Shown piece after piece: positions 30,185-36,559 of a stretch of DNA of 36,559 nucleotides. The first letter of the stretch is position 1, and each line of letters opens with the position of its first letter. The notes under the pieces are model-generated. The model did no database searches and was not told where the DNA came from. It was given only the letters and a program-made list of their open reading frames with translations. Source of the stretch: an uncultured Lachnospiraceae bacterium (GTDB lineage: Bacteria; Bacillota; Clostridia; Lachnospirales; Lachnospiraceae); the NCBI GenBank assembly GCA_946614165.1, contig CAMOGQ010000019.1:1-36559 (forward strand), written 5' to 3'. The translations under genes were made by a program, and so were the position numbers.

Positions 30185-30688
30185 TCACTTTACGCCGCAG
30201 GGACCTGCTCCGCATTCGCTGGAGCCGGCCGCCGTCACATCCGCATCCTTTACTTCCTGTCGGTTCAGCTCCTCCACCATCTGTCTCATGGTGCGCCATC
30301 CCAGGACCGCGCACTTGACTCTGGCGGGCATGTGGGAAATATCCTGAAGGGCGGCCGCCTCGTCCAGGACCTCGATCTCCTCTTCGGTGGTCTCACCCTT
30401 GATCATGCCCATGAAGGTGCCGGCCAGCTTTAAGGCCTCTTCCTTGGTCTGGCCGATGATCAGATCGATCATCATATCCGTGGAGGCCTGGCTGATGGCA
30501 CAGCCGCTGCCGTTGAAAGCGGCGTCCTCAATGATGCCGTCCTTGACCTTCAGCTGGAGATTGATGTCGTCTCCGCAGCTGGGGTTGATGCCCTGCAGGA
30601 CCATGGTGGGATTGTCCAGGTTCCTTTTGTGGGAGGGATGCAGGTTGTGTTCGTTTACGATCTCCCGGTAGAGCTGTTTAATTTCCAT
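30185..30688 (-). CDS. sufU: Fe-S cluster assembly scaffold / sulfur acceptor SufU (167 aa)
   Basis: SufU accepts persulfide sulfur from SufS and serves the SufBCD complex. The three zinc/sulfur cysteines are present: Cys38 in NPSCGD, with Asp40, Cys63 in SGCAIS and Cys126 in RVKCAVLGW. The SufU-specific insertion between the second and third cysteine is present too, separating it from IscU. The tail has an extra Cys pair (SSECGAGPCGVK). I chose the ATG at 30688 with GGGGGTGG upstream rather than the TTG at 30694. It overlaps the end of sufS by 11 bases. It is the last recognisable gene of the SUF operon. Confidence 0.96.
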   Translation of the reverse strand: MEIKQLYREIVNEHNLHPSHKRNLDNPTMVLQGINPSCGDDINLQLKVKDGIIEDAAFNGSGCAISQASTDMMIDLIIGQTKEEALKLAGTFMGMIKGETTEEEIEVLDEAAALQDISHMPARVKCAVLGWRTMRQMVEELNRQEVKDADVTAAGSSECGAGPCGVK

Positions 30689-31901
30689 ATCCAAGCCACC
30701 CCCTGACTTTTGAAACCTTTTCTGCGAACCGGTCCACTTCTTCCTCCGTATTGTAGAAGTAGAGGCTGGCCCTGGCCGTGGAGCCCACGCCCATGAACTT
30801 CATAAGGGGCTGGGCACAGTGATGGCCCGCCCGGATGTCCACATGCTCCGTATCCAGCACGGAGGATACGTCATGGGGATGGCAGCCTTCGATGTTGAAG
30901 GTAACGATGCCGCAGTGCCTGGTGGGATCGCTGCTGCCGTAGACCGTCACTTCGGGAATCTCTTTAAGAGCGGCCATAAGGCGCTTTGTCAGCAGCTCCT
31001 CCTGGCTCATGATCAGGTCAAAGCCCACCTTCTTCATATATTTAATGGCCGCTTCCAGGCCCACGGCTCCCATGGCGTTGACCGTGCCGGCCTCGAACTT
31101 GTGGGGAAGCTCCGCGTAGGTGGCGGACTCCCTGGTCACATATTCGATCATCTCGCCGCCTGTAAGGAAGGGCGGCATGGCCTCCAGAAGGTCTTCCCTT
31201 CCGTAGAGAACGCCGATGCCCATGGGGCCCATCATCTTGTGGCCCGAGAAGGCATAGAAGTCCGCTCCCAGCTCCCGCACATTGACCGGCATATGGGGCG
31301 TGGACTGGGCGCCGTCCACCACCATGACCGCGCCCTGGGCGTGGGCCGCGTCCGCGATCTTCCGGATGGGGTTGGTAACGCCCATGACGTTGGATACGTG
31401 GCCTACGGATACGATCTTCGCTTTACTTGTGATCTTGCTTTCTATTTCCTCATCCGTCAGGGTCCCGTCCGCAAGGGGCTCCATGTAAACCAGCTTTGCC
31501 CCGGTCTGCCTTGCCACCATCTGCCAGGGCAGGATGTTGGAGTGGTGCTCCATGACCGTGATGACGATCTCGTCGCCGGGCCTGCAGACGGAGAGGCCGT
31601 AGGAATAGGCCACCAGGTTCATGGACTCGGTGGTGTTCCTTGTAAAAATGATCTCCCTGGCATGGGCTGCCCCGATAAAGTCCGCAACGGCTTCCCTTGC
31701 CCTTTCATAGGCTTCGGTGGCTTCCACGCTCCAGGCGTAGAGGCCCCGGAGGGGATTGGCGTTGCAGGTATCGTTGAAGACCCTCATGGCCTCCATGACC
31801 TGGACCGGCCTCTGGCTGGTGGCCGCGTTGTCAAAATATATGACATCATTTCCCTGAAGGATGGGAAAATCCCTGCGATACTGTTCAATCAGCCTGTTCA
31901 T
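30678..31901 (-). CDS. sufS: Cysteine desulfurase SufS (407 aa)
   Basis: This PLP enzyme of group II takes sulfur from cysteine to give alanine and an enzyme persulfide. It shows YFDNAATSQRP near the N-terminus, EHHSNILPW, VVDGAQSTPH, the PLP lysine Lys222 in AFSGHKMMGP, and the catalytic Cys362 in RAGHHCAQPLM on the short loop typical of SufS. The length matches the family. The start at 31901 overlaps the 3' end of sufD by 17 bases; an in-frame extension upstream runs inside sufD and is not needed. Confidence 0.97.
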   Translation of the reverse strand: MNRLIEQYRRDFPILQGNDVIYFDNAATSQRPVQVMEAMRVFNDTCNANPLRGLYAWSVEATEAYERAREAVADFIGAAHAREIIFTRNTTESMNLVAYSYGLSVCRPGDEIVITVMEHHSNILPWQMVARQTGAKLVYMEPLADGTLTDEEIESKITSKAKIVSVGHVSNVMGVTNPIRKIADAAHAQGAVMVVDGAQSTPHMPVNVRELGADFYAFSGHKMMGPMGIGVLYGREDLLEAMPPFLTGGEMIEYVTRESATYAELPHKFEAGTVNAMGAVGLEAAIKYMKKVGFDLIMSQEELLTKRLMAALKEIPEVTVYGSSDPTRHCGIVTFNIEGCHPHDVSSVLDTEHVDIRAGHHCAQPLMKFMGVGSTARASLYFYNTEEEVDRFAEKVSKVRGWLGYGN

Positions 31902-33051
31902 CGGAAAAAGTCTCCTCAATAAATGCTGTAAGTTTCTCTTTAAGCGCCCGGACAGGCACTTTGGCCGCCACCGCGTCCAGTCTGGCCCGTACAATGATCT
32001 GCTCCGCCGTCCTGCGGTCAATGCCTCTGGAAGTCATATAGAAGAGCATGTCTTCGGACAGACGGCCGATGGTGGCCCCGTGGGCGCCCTCCACGTCCTC
32101 CTCCTCGCAGAGGATGATGGGAAGAGTCTTGTTGATCACGTCCGGGGACATGAGAAGGACCGACTCCTGCTCGTTGCCCACGGCCCCGCAGGCGCCGTTC
32201 CGGAAGTCGATGGTGCCCCGGAAGGATTTCTTTCCCCTGTCAGAGAGGACGCCGTCGAAATCGAAGCGGGAAACGGTCTTTTTCCCGCGCTGGACCACGT
32301 TGTAGTTGATATCCACGCTCTGGTCTTCCACCGCCATGTAGCCCATGTGGCCCCTGAGCACGGCTCCCCGGCCCATCTGCTCGGCCTGGATGCCGGTAAA
32401 GCAGTCCTTTCCGCCCAGGTCCAGCTCCACGATCTCCAGATGAGATCCTGCCGCCTGGGAGGCGCCGATATCCGACAGATGGAGGAAGCCCCTGCCCAGA
32501 GTCTGGGCCGTTACAAAGGTGAGGCTGGCTCCCCTTTCCAGCACGATGCGGGTGGAAAGGGCCGCAAGGCCGGATGCTTCCCTGTCGGATGCATAGTCCA
32601 GGACCAGGGTCATGGATGCGTTCTTTCCAAGGTGGATGATCTGGGAGGAAGCCGCCCTGTTGCCGTCGTTAAAATCGATGTGCCAGGAAAGAGGCTCCTC
32701 TACTTTCACGCCCTCAGCCGCTTCCAGAAGGTCGCAGCGCCCGCAGGCTTCGTTCATAAATTCCTCGAACTCGGCGCCAAGACCGGTACCGAAGGTCTGG
32801 GGATGATAAATGGGGACCTTGCCGGCCACGAAGCGCTCCGCTTCCTGCCCGGGGGCGTTCTTTGACAGCCAGTCCTGTGCCTGCTTCATGGTCATCTTCT
32901 TATGGGAGACGCCCTCCGGCAGGGACTGAAAGCGGATGTCCGTCCCGGTATTTAACGAGAGGACTTCGGGAAGCACTCCCTCGTTCATTTTCAGAGAATT
33001 CCAGGTCAGAGCCGGTATATGGCCGACCCGGATGGTATTGCTACGATCCAT
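31885..33051 (-). CDS. sufD: Fe-S cluster assembly protein SufD (388 aa)
   Basis: SufD pairs with SufB and SufC in the cluster-building complex. The beta-helix core is evident (LSWHIDFNDGNRAASSQIIHLGKNASMTLVLDY, GASLTFVTAQTLGRGFLHLSDIG). The C-terminal signature GAHGATIGRLSEDMLFYMTSRGIDRRTAEQIIVRA holds the His conserved in SufD. The N-terminus is the helical and less conserved part. It starts ten bases after the sufB stop. Confidence 0.96.
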   Translation of the reverse strand: MDRSNTIRVGHIPALTWNSLKMNEGVLPEVLSLNTGTDIRFQSLPEGVSHKKMTMKQAQDWLSKNAPGQEAERFVAGKVPIYHPQTFGTGLGAEFEEFMNEACGRCDLLEAAEGVKVEEPLSWHIDFNDGNRAASSQIIHLGKNASMTLVLDYASDREASGLAALSTRIVLERGASLTFVTAQTLGRGFLHLSDIGASQAAGSHLEIVELDLGGKDCFTGIQAEQMGRGAVLRGHMGYMAVEDQSVDINYNVVQRGKKTVSRFDFDGVLSDRGKKSFRGTIDFRNGACGAVGNEQESVLLMSPDVINKTLPIILCEEEDVEGAHGATIGRLSEDMLFYMTSRGIDRRTAEQIIVRARLDAVAAKVPVRALKEKLTAFIEETFSDEQAD

Positions 33052-33061
33052 ATATACTCCT

Positions 33062-34462
33062 TTAACCGTTCTCCATCTCGAGCTTGATCAGGTTGTTCAT
33101 CTCGGCCGCGTACTCCAGAGGCAGCTCCTTGCTGACGTCGCTGGCAAAGCCGGATACGATCATAGCCCTTGCTTCTTCCTCGGAAACGCCGCGGCTCATC
33201 AGATAGAAGACAGCGTCGTCGCTGATCCTGCCGATGGTGGCCTCGTGTCCCACGTCCGCGTCGTTGGTCTCCACCACTACGGCGGGGATGGTATCGGAAC
33301 GGGACTTTGAATCCAGCATGAGGGATCCGCAGGAGACCGCCGCCTTGGCTCCCCTGGCGGTCTTTTTGATCTCCACAGAGCTTCTGTAGGTGGAGATGCC
33401 GCCGCTCTTGCAGATGGACTTGGTATTGATGAAGGAAGATGTATTCGCCCCTATGTGGACCATGCGGGCGCCGGTATCCAGGTTCTGGCCCGCCCCGGCA
33501 AAGGTCACGCCGGTGAACTCACAGTGGGAGTTCCTGCCCCGGAGGATGGTGGTGGGATAAAGGTAGGACACGTGGGATCCGAAGGAGCCGGAGACCCACT
33601 CCATGACCGCGTCCTCTTCCACCAGGGCCCTCTTGGTATTGAGGTTGTACATGTTTTTGGACCAGTTCTCAATGGTGGAGTAGCGGAGCTTTGCTCCCCT
33701 CTTCACATAGAGCTCCACGCAGCCCGCATGCAGGTTGGACTCGTCGTACTTGGGTGCGGAACAGCCTTCGATGAAGTGCAGGTCAGCCCCCTCGTCCACG
33801 ATGATCAGGGTATGCTCGAACTGGCCGGCCCCCCTGGCGTTGAGACGGAAATAGGACTGGAGAGGCACCTCCACCTTGACGCCCTTGGGAACGTAAACGA
33901 AAGAGCCGCCGGACCAGACCGCCCCGTGCAGGGCCGCGAACTTGTGGTCCGTGGGAGGCACCAGCTTCATGAAGTAGTCCTTGCACATCTGCTCGAACTC
34001 TCCTGTCAGGGCGCTTTCCAGATCCGTATAGACCACGCCCTGGTCCGCCACTTCCTTCTGCAGGTTGTGATAGACCAGCTCCGAGTCGTACTGGGCGCCT
34101 ACGCCGGCCAGAGACTCCCTCTCTGCCTGGGGGATGCCCAGCCTTTCGAAGGTATTCTTGATATCGTCCGGGACCTCGTCCCAGGACCGTTTCATATCTG
34201 CCTTGTTTCGGACGTAGGTGGAGATGTTGTCCATGTTCAGTCCGTCAATGGGGGCGCCCCAGTTGGGAATGTTCTGTTTATTATATATTTCAAGAGCCTT
34301 CAGCCGCAGATCCAGCATCCATTTGGGATCGTGCTTTGCCTCGGAGATCTCACGGACGATCTCTTCCGTGAGGCCCTCCCGCATGCGGTAGAAGTCCTCC
34401 TTCTCTTCATATCGGAAGTCATAAAAACTTCTGTCGATATCGTCGACTTTCTGATTTGCCAT
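33062..34462 (-). CDS. sufB: Fe-S cluster assembly protein SufB (466 aa)
   Basis: SufB is the scaffold subunit of SufBC2D on which clusters form. Typical stretches are PNWGAPIDGLNMDNI, HGAVWSGGSFVYVPKGVKVEVPLQSYFRLN, GADLHFIEGCSAP, and VSCGSLMLDSKSRSDTIPAV, where the conserved cluster-related Cys lies. The end is GHEATIGRISDDAVFYLMSRG. The length is normal for Firmicutes SufB. The ATG at 34462 (MANQKVDDIDRSF) is preceded by AGAGGG and lies 16 bases after the sufC stop. Confidence 0.97.
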   Translation of the reverse strand: MANQKVDDIDRSFYDFRYEEKEDFYRMREGLTEEIVREISEAKHDPKWMLDLRLKALEIYNKQNIPNWGAPIDGLNMDNISTYVRNKADMKRSWDEVPDDIKNTFERLGIPQAERESLAGVGAQYDSELVYHNLQKEVADQGVVYTDLESALTGEFEQMCKDYFMKLVPPTDHKFAALHGAVWSGGSFVYVPKGVKVEVPLQSYFRLNARGAGQFEHTLIIVDEGADLHFIEGCSAPKYDESNLHAGCVELYVKRGAKLRYSTIENWSKNMYNLNTKRALVEEDAVMEWVSGSFGSHVSYLYPTTILRGRNSHCEFTGVTFAGAGQNLDTGARMVHIGANTSSFINTKSICKSGGISTYRSSVEIKKTARGAKAAVSCGSLMLDSKSRSDTIPAVVVETNDADVGHEATIGRISDDAVFYLMSRGVSEEEARAMIVSGFASDVSKELPLEYAAEMNNLIKLEMENG

Positions 34463-34478
34463 ATCTGTACTTACCCTC

Positions 34479-35234
34479 TCAGATGCCGCGCATCCCGATG
34501 TATTTTTCGAAGCCGTGTTCGTTGATCTCATCCACCAGGGATGCATCTCCCTCGGCCATGATCCTGCCCTTGACAAGGACATGGGTCTTATCCACCTTCA
34601 GAGCTTCCAGGATCCTGGTGGAGTGGGTGATGATCAGAAGGGCGCCGCCCTCCTTCTTCATGTATTCCTGCACGCCCATGGAAACGGTACGGACCGCGTC
34701 CACGTCCAGACCGGAGTCGGTCTCGTCCAGGATGGCCAGCTTCGGGCTCAGCATCAGAAGCTGCAGGATCTCCGCCTTTTTCTTTTCGCCGCCGGAAAAG
34801 CCCACGTTCAGGTCACGCTCGGCATAGGACTCGTCCATCTGCAGAAGGGCCATGGTGGCGGCCAGCTGCTTCTTGAAGGCAAAGATACGGATGGGCTTGC
34901 CGGTCTTCTGACGGAGGGCGTTTCTGAGAAATGCCTCCACGGAAAGGCCCGGAACCTCCAGAGGATTCTGGAAGGTCATGAAAAGGCCCAGCTTTGCCCT
35001 CTTGTCGGGGGAAAGCTCTGTGATATCCTCTCCGCCGAAGAGGATCTGACCGTCTGTCACCTTATATACGGGATTGCCCATGATGGTATGGCCCAGGGTG
35101 GATTTGCCCGCGCCGTTGGGGCCCAGAAGGACATGGGTCTCGCCTGCGGCGATCTCCAGGTCTATATGATGAAGGATCTCTCCCTCTTCGATGGATGCGG
35201 ACAGGTTCTTTACCTGCAGTAAAGCGTCTGACAT
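34479..35234 (-). CDS. sufC: Fe-S cluster assembly ATPase SufC (251 aa)
   Basis: SufC is an ABC-type ATPase that drives SufB-SufD conformational change. Walker A GPNGAGKST (about residues 38-46), the Q-loop FMTFQNPLEVPGLSVEAFLRNA, signature FSGGEKKKAEILQ, Walker B LAILDETDSGLDVDAV and the H-loop THSTRIL are all intact. It is soluble, without membrane segments. AGGAAGG stands upstream of the ATG. It follows the Rrf2 regulator by 34 bases. Confidence 0.98.
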   Translation of the reverse strand: MSDALLQVKNLSASIEEGEILHHIDLEIAAGETHVLLGPNGAGKSTLGHTIMGNPVYKVTDGQILFGGEDITELSPDKRAKLGLFMTFQNPLEVPGLSVEAFLRNALRQKTGKPIRIFAFKKQLAATMALLQMDESYAERDLNVGFSGGEKKKAEILQLLMLSPKLAILDETDSGLDVDAVRTVSMGVQEYMKKEGGALLIITHSTRILEALKVDKTHVLVKGRIMAEGDASLVDEINEHGFEKYIGMRGI

Positions 35235-35268
35235 ATGTGTACTTCCTTCCTGATTGAATCGTTTTTTC

Positions 35269-35700
35269 TCAGATCATATATGTATTGATGGCCATTTCCG
35301 CTGCCATGTCCACCAGATCTTCCAGTGTATATGAATCTACGTATTGATTGATGACCCTGGAGAGTCCTCTCCAGAAGGGCAGGACCGCGAAGTCCTCATT
35401 GCGGATATCCTCCACGGAGGCGTCGCAGTTCACGGGATCAAGACTTCCTTCCATGGCCCGGAGGATCTCTCCCACCTTATACTCGGCAGGATTTCTGGCC
35501 AGGCGGTAGCCGCCGTTGTTGCCTCTCTGGCTCCTGAGAAAGCCCGCCCGGGTCAGACTGGTCACGATCTGCTCCAGATATTTGACGGTGATGTCCTGGC
35601 GCCCCGAGATGTCCTTTAAGGAAATATATTCTCCGGTATTGTGCTGGGCCAGATCCAGCATGAGTCTGAGGGCGTATCTGCCCTTGGTGGAAATCTTCAT
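35269..35700 (-). CDS. Rrf2-family regulator heading the suf operon (143 aa)
   Basis: The N-terminal winged helix is clear: MKISTKGRYALRLMLDLA, SLKDISGRQDITVKYLEQIVTSLTRAGFLRSQRGNNGGYRLAR. The second half (EILRAMEGSLDPVNC to LPFWRGLSRVINQYVDSYTLEDLVDMA) matches IscR/CymR-type regulators. Only one cysteine, Cys92, is present; cluster-binding IscR proteins have three near 92-104. Position suggests that it controls sufCBDSU and itself, by analogy with IscR/SufR; whether it binds a cluster is open. The start at 35700 has GGGAGGG upstream. Its promoter holds overlapping palindromes. Confidence 0.93.
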   Translation of the reverse strand: MKISTKGRYALRLMLDLAQHNTGEYISLKDISGRQDITVKYLEQIVTSLTRAGFLRSQRGNNGGYRLARNPAEYKVGEILRAMEGSLDPVNCDASVEDIRNEDFAVLPFWRGLSRVINQYVDSYTLEDLVDMAAEMAINTYMI

Positions 35701-35752
35701 GTAACCCTCCCGTTTCCCCATGCCGCTCCCCAAAAGGAACGGACAACAAGAG

Positions 35753-35771
35753 CTCTCTGCCGCGCAGAGAG
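35753..35771. repeat. Hairpin in the untranslated leader of the suf operon
   Basis: Eight-base perfect arms CTCTCTGC and GCAGAGAG surround a three-base loop, between the inferred transcript start and the Rrf2 start codon. It may stabilise the mRNA or act as a binding site. Confidence 0.5.
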
Positions 35772-35783
35772 GTCCATCAAATG

Positions 35784-35812
35784 ATGTTAACATGTTATGA
35801 GGCAAACTGCAA
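35784..35812 (-). promoter_or_regulatory. Predicted promoter and operator of the suf operon
   Basis: On the minus strand, TTGCAG (35807-35812), 17 bases and TAACAT (35784-35789) with a TG extended -10. The -10 lies in palindrome ATGTTAACAT (35784-35793), which overlaps a second palindrome AACATGTT (35789-35796). These are good candidates for autoregulation by the Rrf2 protein. Confidence 0.55.
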
Positions 35813-36055
35813 ACAATTCCTGCATCAGCTCTGAAACCGGAAACCCGCACAAAGCAGAACAGAGTAAAGCGCGGTGTTACTATATACTGCCAGTTCTGTC
35901 CATTGACGATCCGGAAAAGAAAGAACAGGATATTCCCCTGAAGACCGGCAGGGTGTTTTTATGCCCGCTTTGAAAAAAAGGGTAATTCCGATCGGAGACT
36001 GCATCACCGGAATCCATGCCTACAAACCTTGAATTTGCAGAAGCAATCATATATT

Positions 36056-36094
36056 CTTTTCCAGAAGTGCTTTTAAAATACAGTTTTGGAAAAG
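36056..36094. repeat. Inverted repeat upstream of tadA
   Basis: Eight-base arms CTTTTCCA (36056-36063) and TGGAAAAG (36087-36094) flank a central TTTTAAAA. The stretch 35813-36205 is AT-richer than its surroundings; I see no convincing gene in it. It presumably holds the tadA promoter, which I could not fix. Confidence 0.35.
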
Positions 36095-36219
36095 TATACC
36101 GTTTATCTGCCTGCGTCAGCCAAGGCCGCAATGCCTGTCCCGACATGCAGACAGGATCTCAGGATATACATCCGTTTCCGGTAATCAGATCTATTTATTT
36201 CATTCAGGAGTTCTGCCAA

Positions 36220-36559
36220 TTGAAAAAGTTCAGTCTACAGGAAAAAGCCGACCGCCGCTTCATGAGGGCCGCCCTCCGGCAGGCGGAAAAAGCCCTGGCC
36301 CTGGGAGAAGTCCCCATAGGGGCCGTGATTGTTTCGGATGGAAAGATCATTGCAAGGGGCTATAACAGAAGAAATACGGACCATACCACCCTGGCCCACG
36401 CCGAAATCACCTGCATTAAAAAGGCCTGTAAGAAAGTTGGGGACTGGCGTCTGGAGGGCTGCACTCTCTACTGCACCCTGGAGCCCTGTCAGATGTGCGC
36501 GGGAGCCCTGATCCAGTCCAGGATCGACAGAGTGGTGATCGGAGCCATGAGCCCCAAGT
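36220..36559 (+). CDS. tadA: tRNA(adenine34) deaminase TadA, 5' part (113 codons in window)
   Basis: TadA converts A34 to inosine in tRNA-Arg(ACG). The zinc/catalytic motifs are LAHAEI (His60, Ala61, Glu62) and LEPCQMCAGAL (Cys90 and Cys93), in the right spacing; EVPIGAVIV is also typical. The start is TTG at 36220, with AGGAG (36206-36210) nine bases upstream; the next ATG is at codon 15, inside the first helix. The frame runs off the window edge, losing the C-terminal third. Confidence 0.95.
   Translation, partial: MKKFSLQEKADRRFMRAALRQAEKALALGEVPIGAVIVSDGKIIARGYNRRNTDHTTLAHAEITCIKKACKKVGDWRLEGCTLYCTLEPCQMCAGALIQSRIDRVVIGAMSPK

Noticed and set aside
35880-36146. 88-codon minus-strand frame between the Rrf2 gene and tadA
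   Set aside because: No ribosome site, atypical composition and no recognisable domain; more likely promoter-bearing spacer.

Overview
This window reads as a piece of a Clostridia chromosome, most likely a gut or rumen Lachnospiraceae-like bacterium. The evidence is a complete SUF operon of the Firmicutes type (Rrf2 regulator, sufC-B-D-S-U), Gram-positive lipoproteins and BspA-type leucine-rich-repeat surface proteins, clear sigma-A type promoters, frequent TTG/GTG starts with strong Shine-Dalgarno sites, a tRNA without an encoded CCA end, and a perfect catabolite-response (cre) box. I see no phage, insertion sequence, CRISPR array or rRNA. The DNA looks like ordinary chromosome with uniform, fairly GC-rich coding sequence.

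Layout. Positions 1-4.8 kb: 5' part of glmS (minus), an orphan response regulator with an OmpR/SARP-like output (plus), a CorA-type transporter, a cyclophilin and a degenerate C39-like protein (all minus). 4.9-10.5 kb: cell-surface and envelope genes: a secreted LRR/FnIII protein with cre box and AT palindrome upstream, a CapA-type lipoprotein, an amidase lipoprotein and a DtxR/MntR regulator. 10.6-17.3 kb: glgB, an 852-residue TPR protein ending in a degenerate AAA+ domain, rsmA (ksgA), tatD and a tRNA-Lys(CTT) on the plus strand. 17.4-20.5 kb: a HerA-like ATPase, an HPr-kinase-like P-loop protein and a small lipoprotein. 20.6-26.4 kb: a giant secreted GH105-type protein, divergent from an unusual radical-SAM-like protein without the cluster motif. 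26.5-30.1 kb: a TetR regulator with a P-loop kinase-CYTH fusion, then an S26-like peptidase overlapping a nucleotidyltransferase-family gene. 30.2-35.8 kb: the SUF operon. 36.2 kb to the end: 5' part of tadA.

How the genes work together. The SUF genes overlap or nearly touch and form one Fe-S cluster assembly operon under an Rrf2 regulator that has kept only one of the usual three cysteines. The envelope block (amidase, CapA, LRR protein, GH105 protein, lipoproteins) suggests a surface-active, glycan-interacting life style. The most unusual items are: the TPR/pseudo-AAA+ gene, whose promoter spacer holds a perfect 15-bp palindrome; the HPr-kinase-like, S26-like and nucleotidyltransferase-like genes, which I recall as families that recur together but which lie here at two places about 8 kb apart; the kinase-CYTH fusion with its TetR partner; and the radical-SAM-like protein. 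None can be given a firm function from sequence alone. All calls were made by eye; no database search was run.
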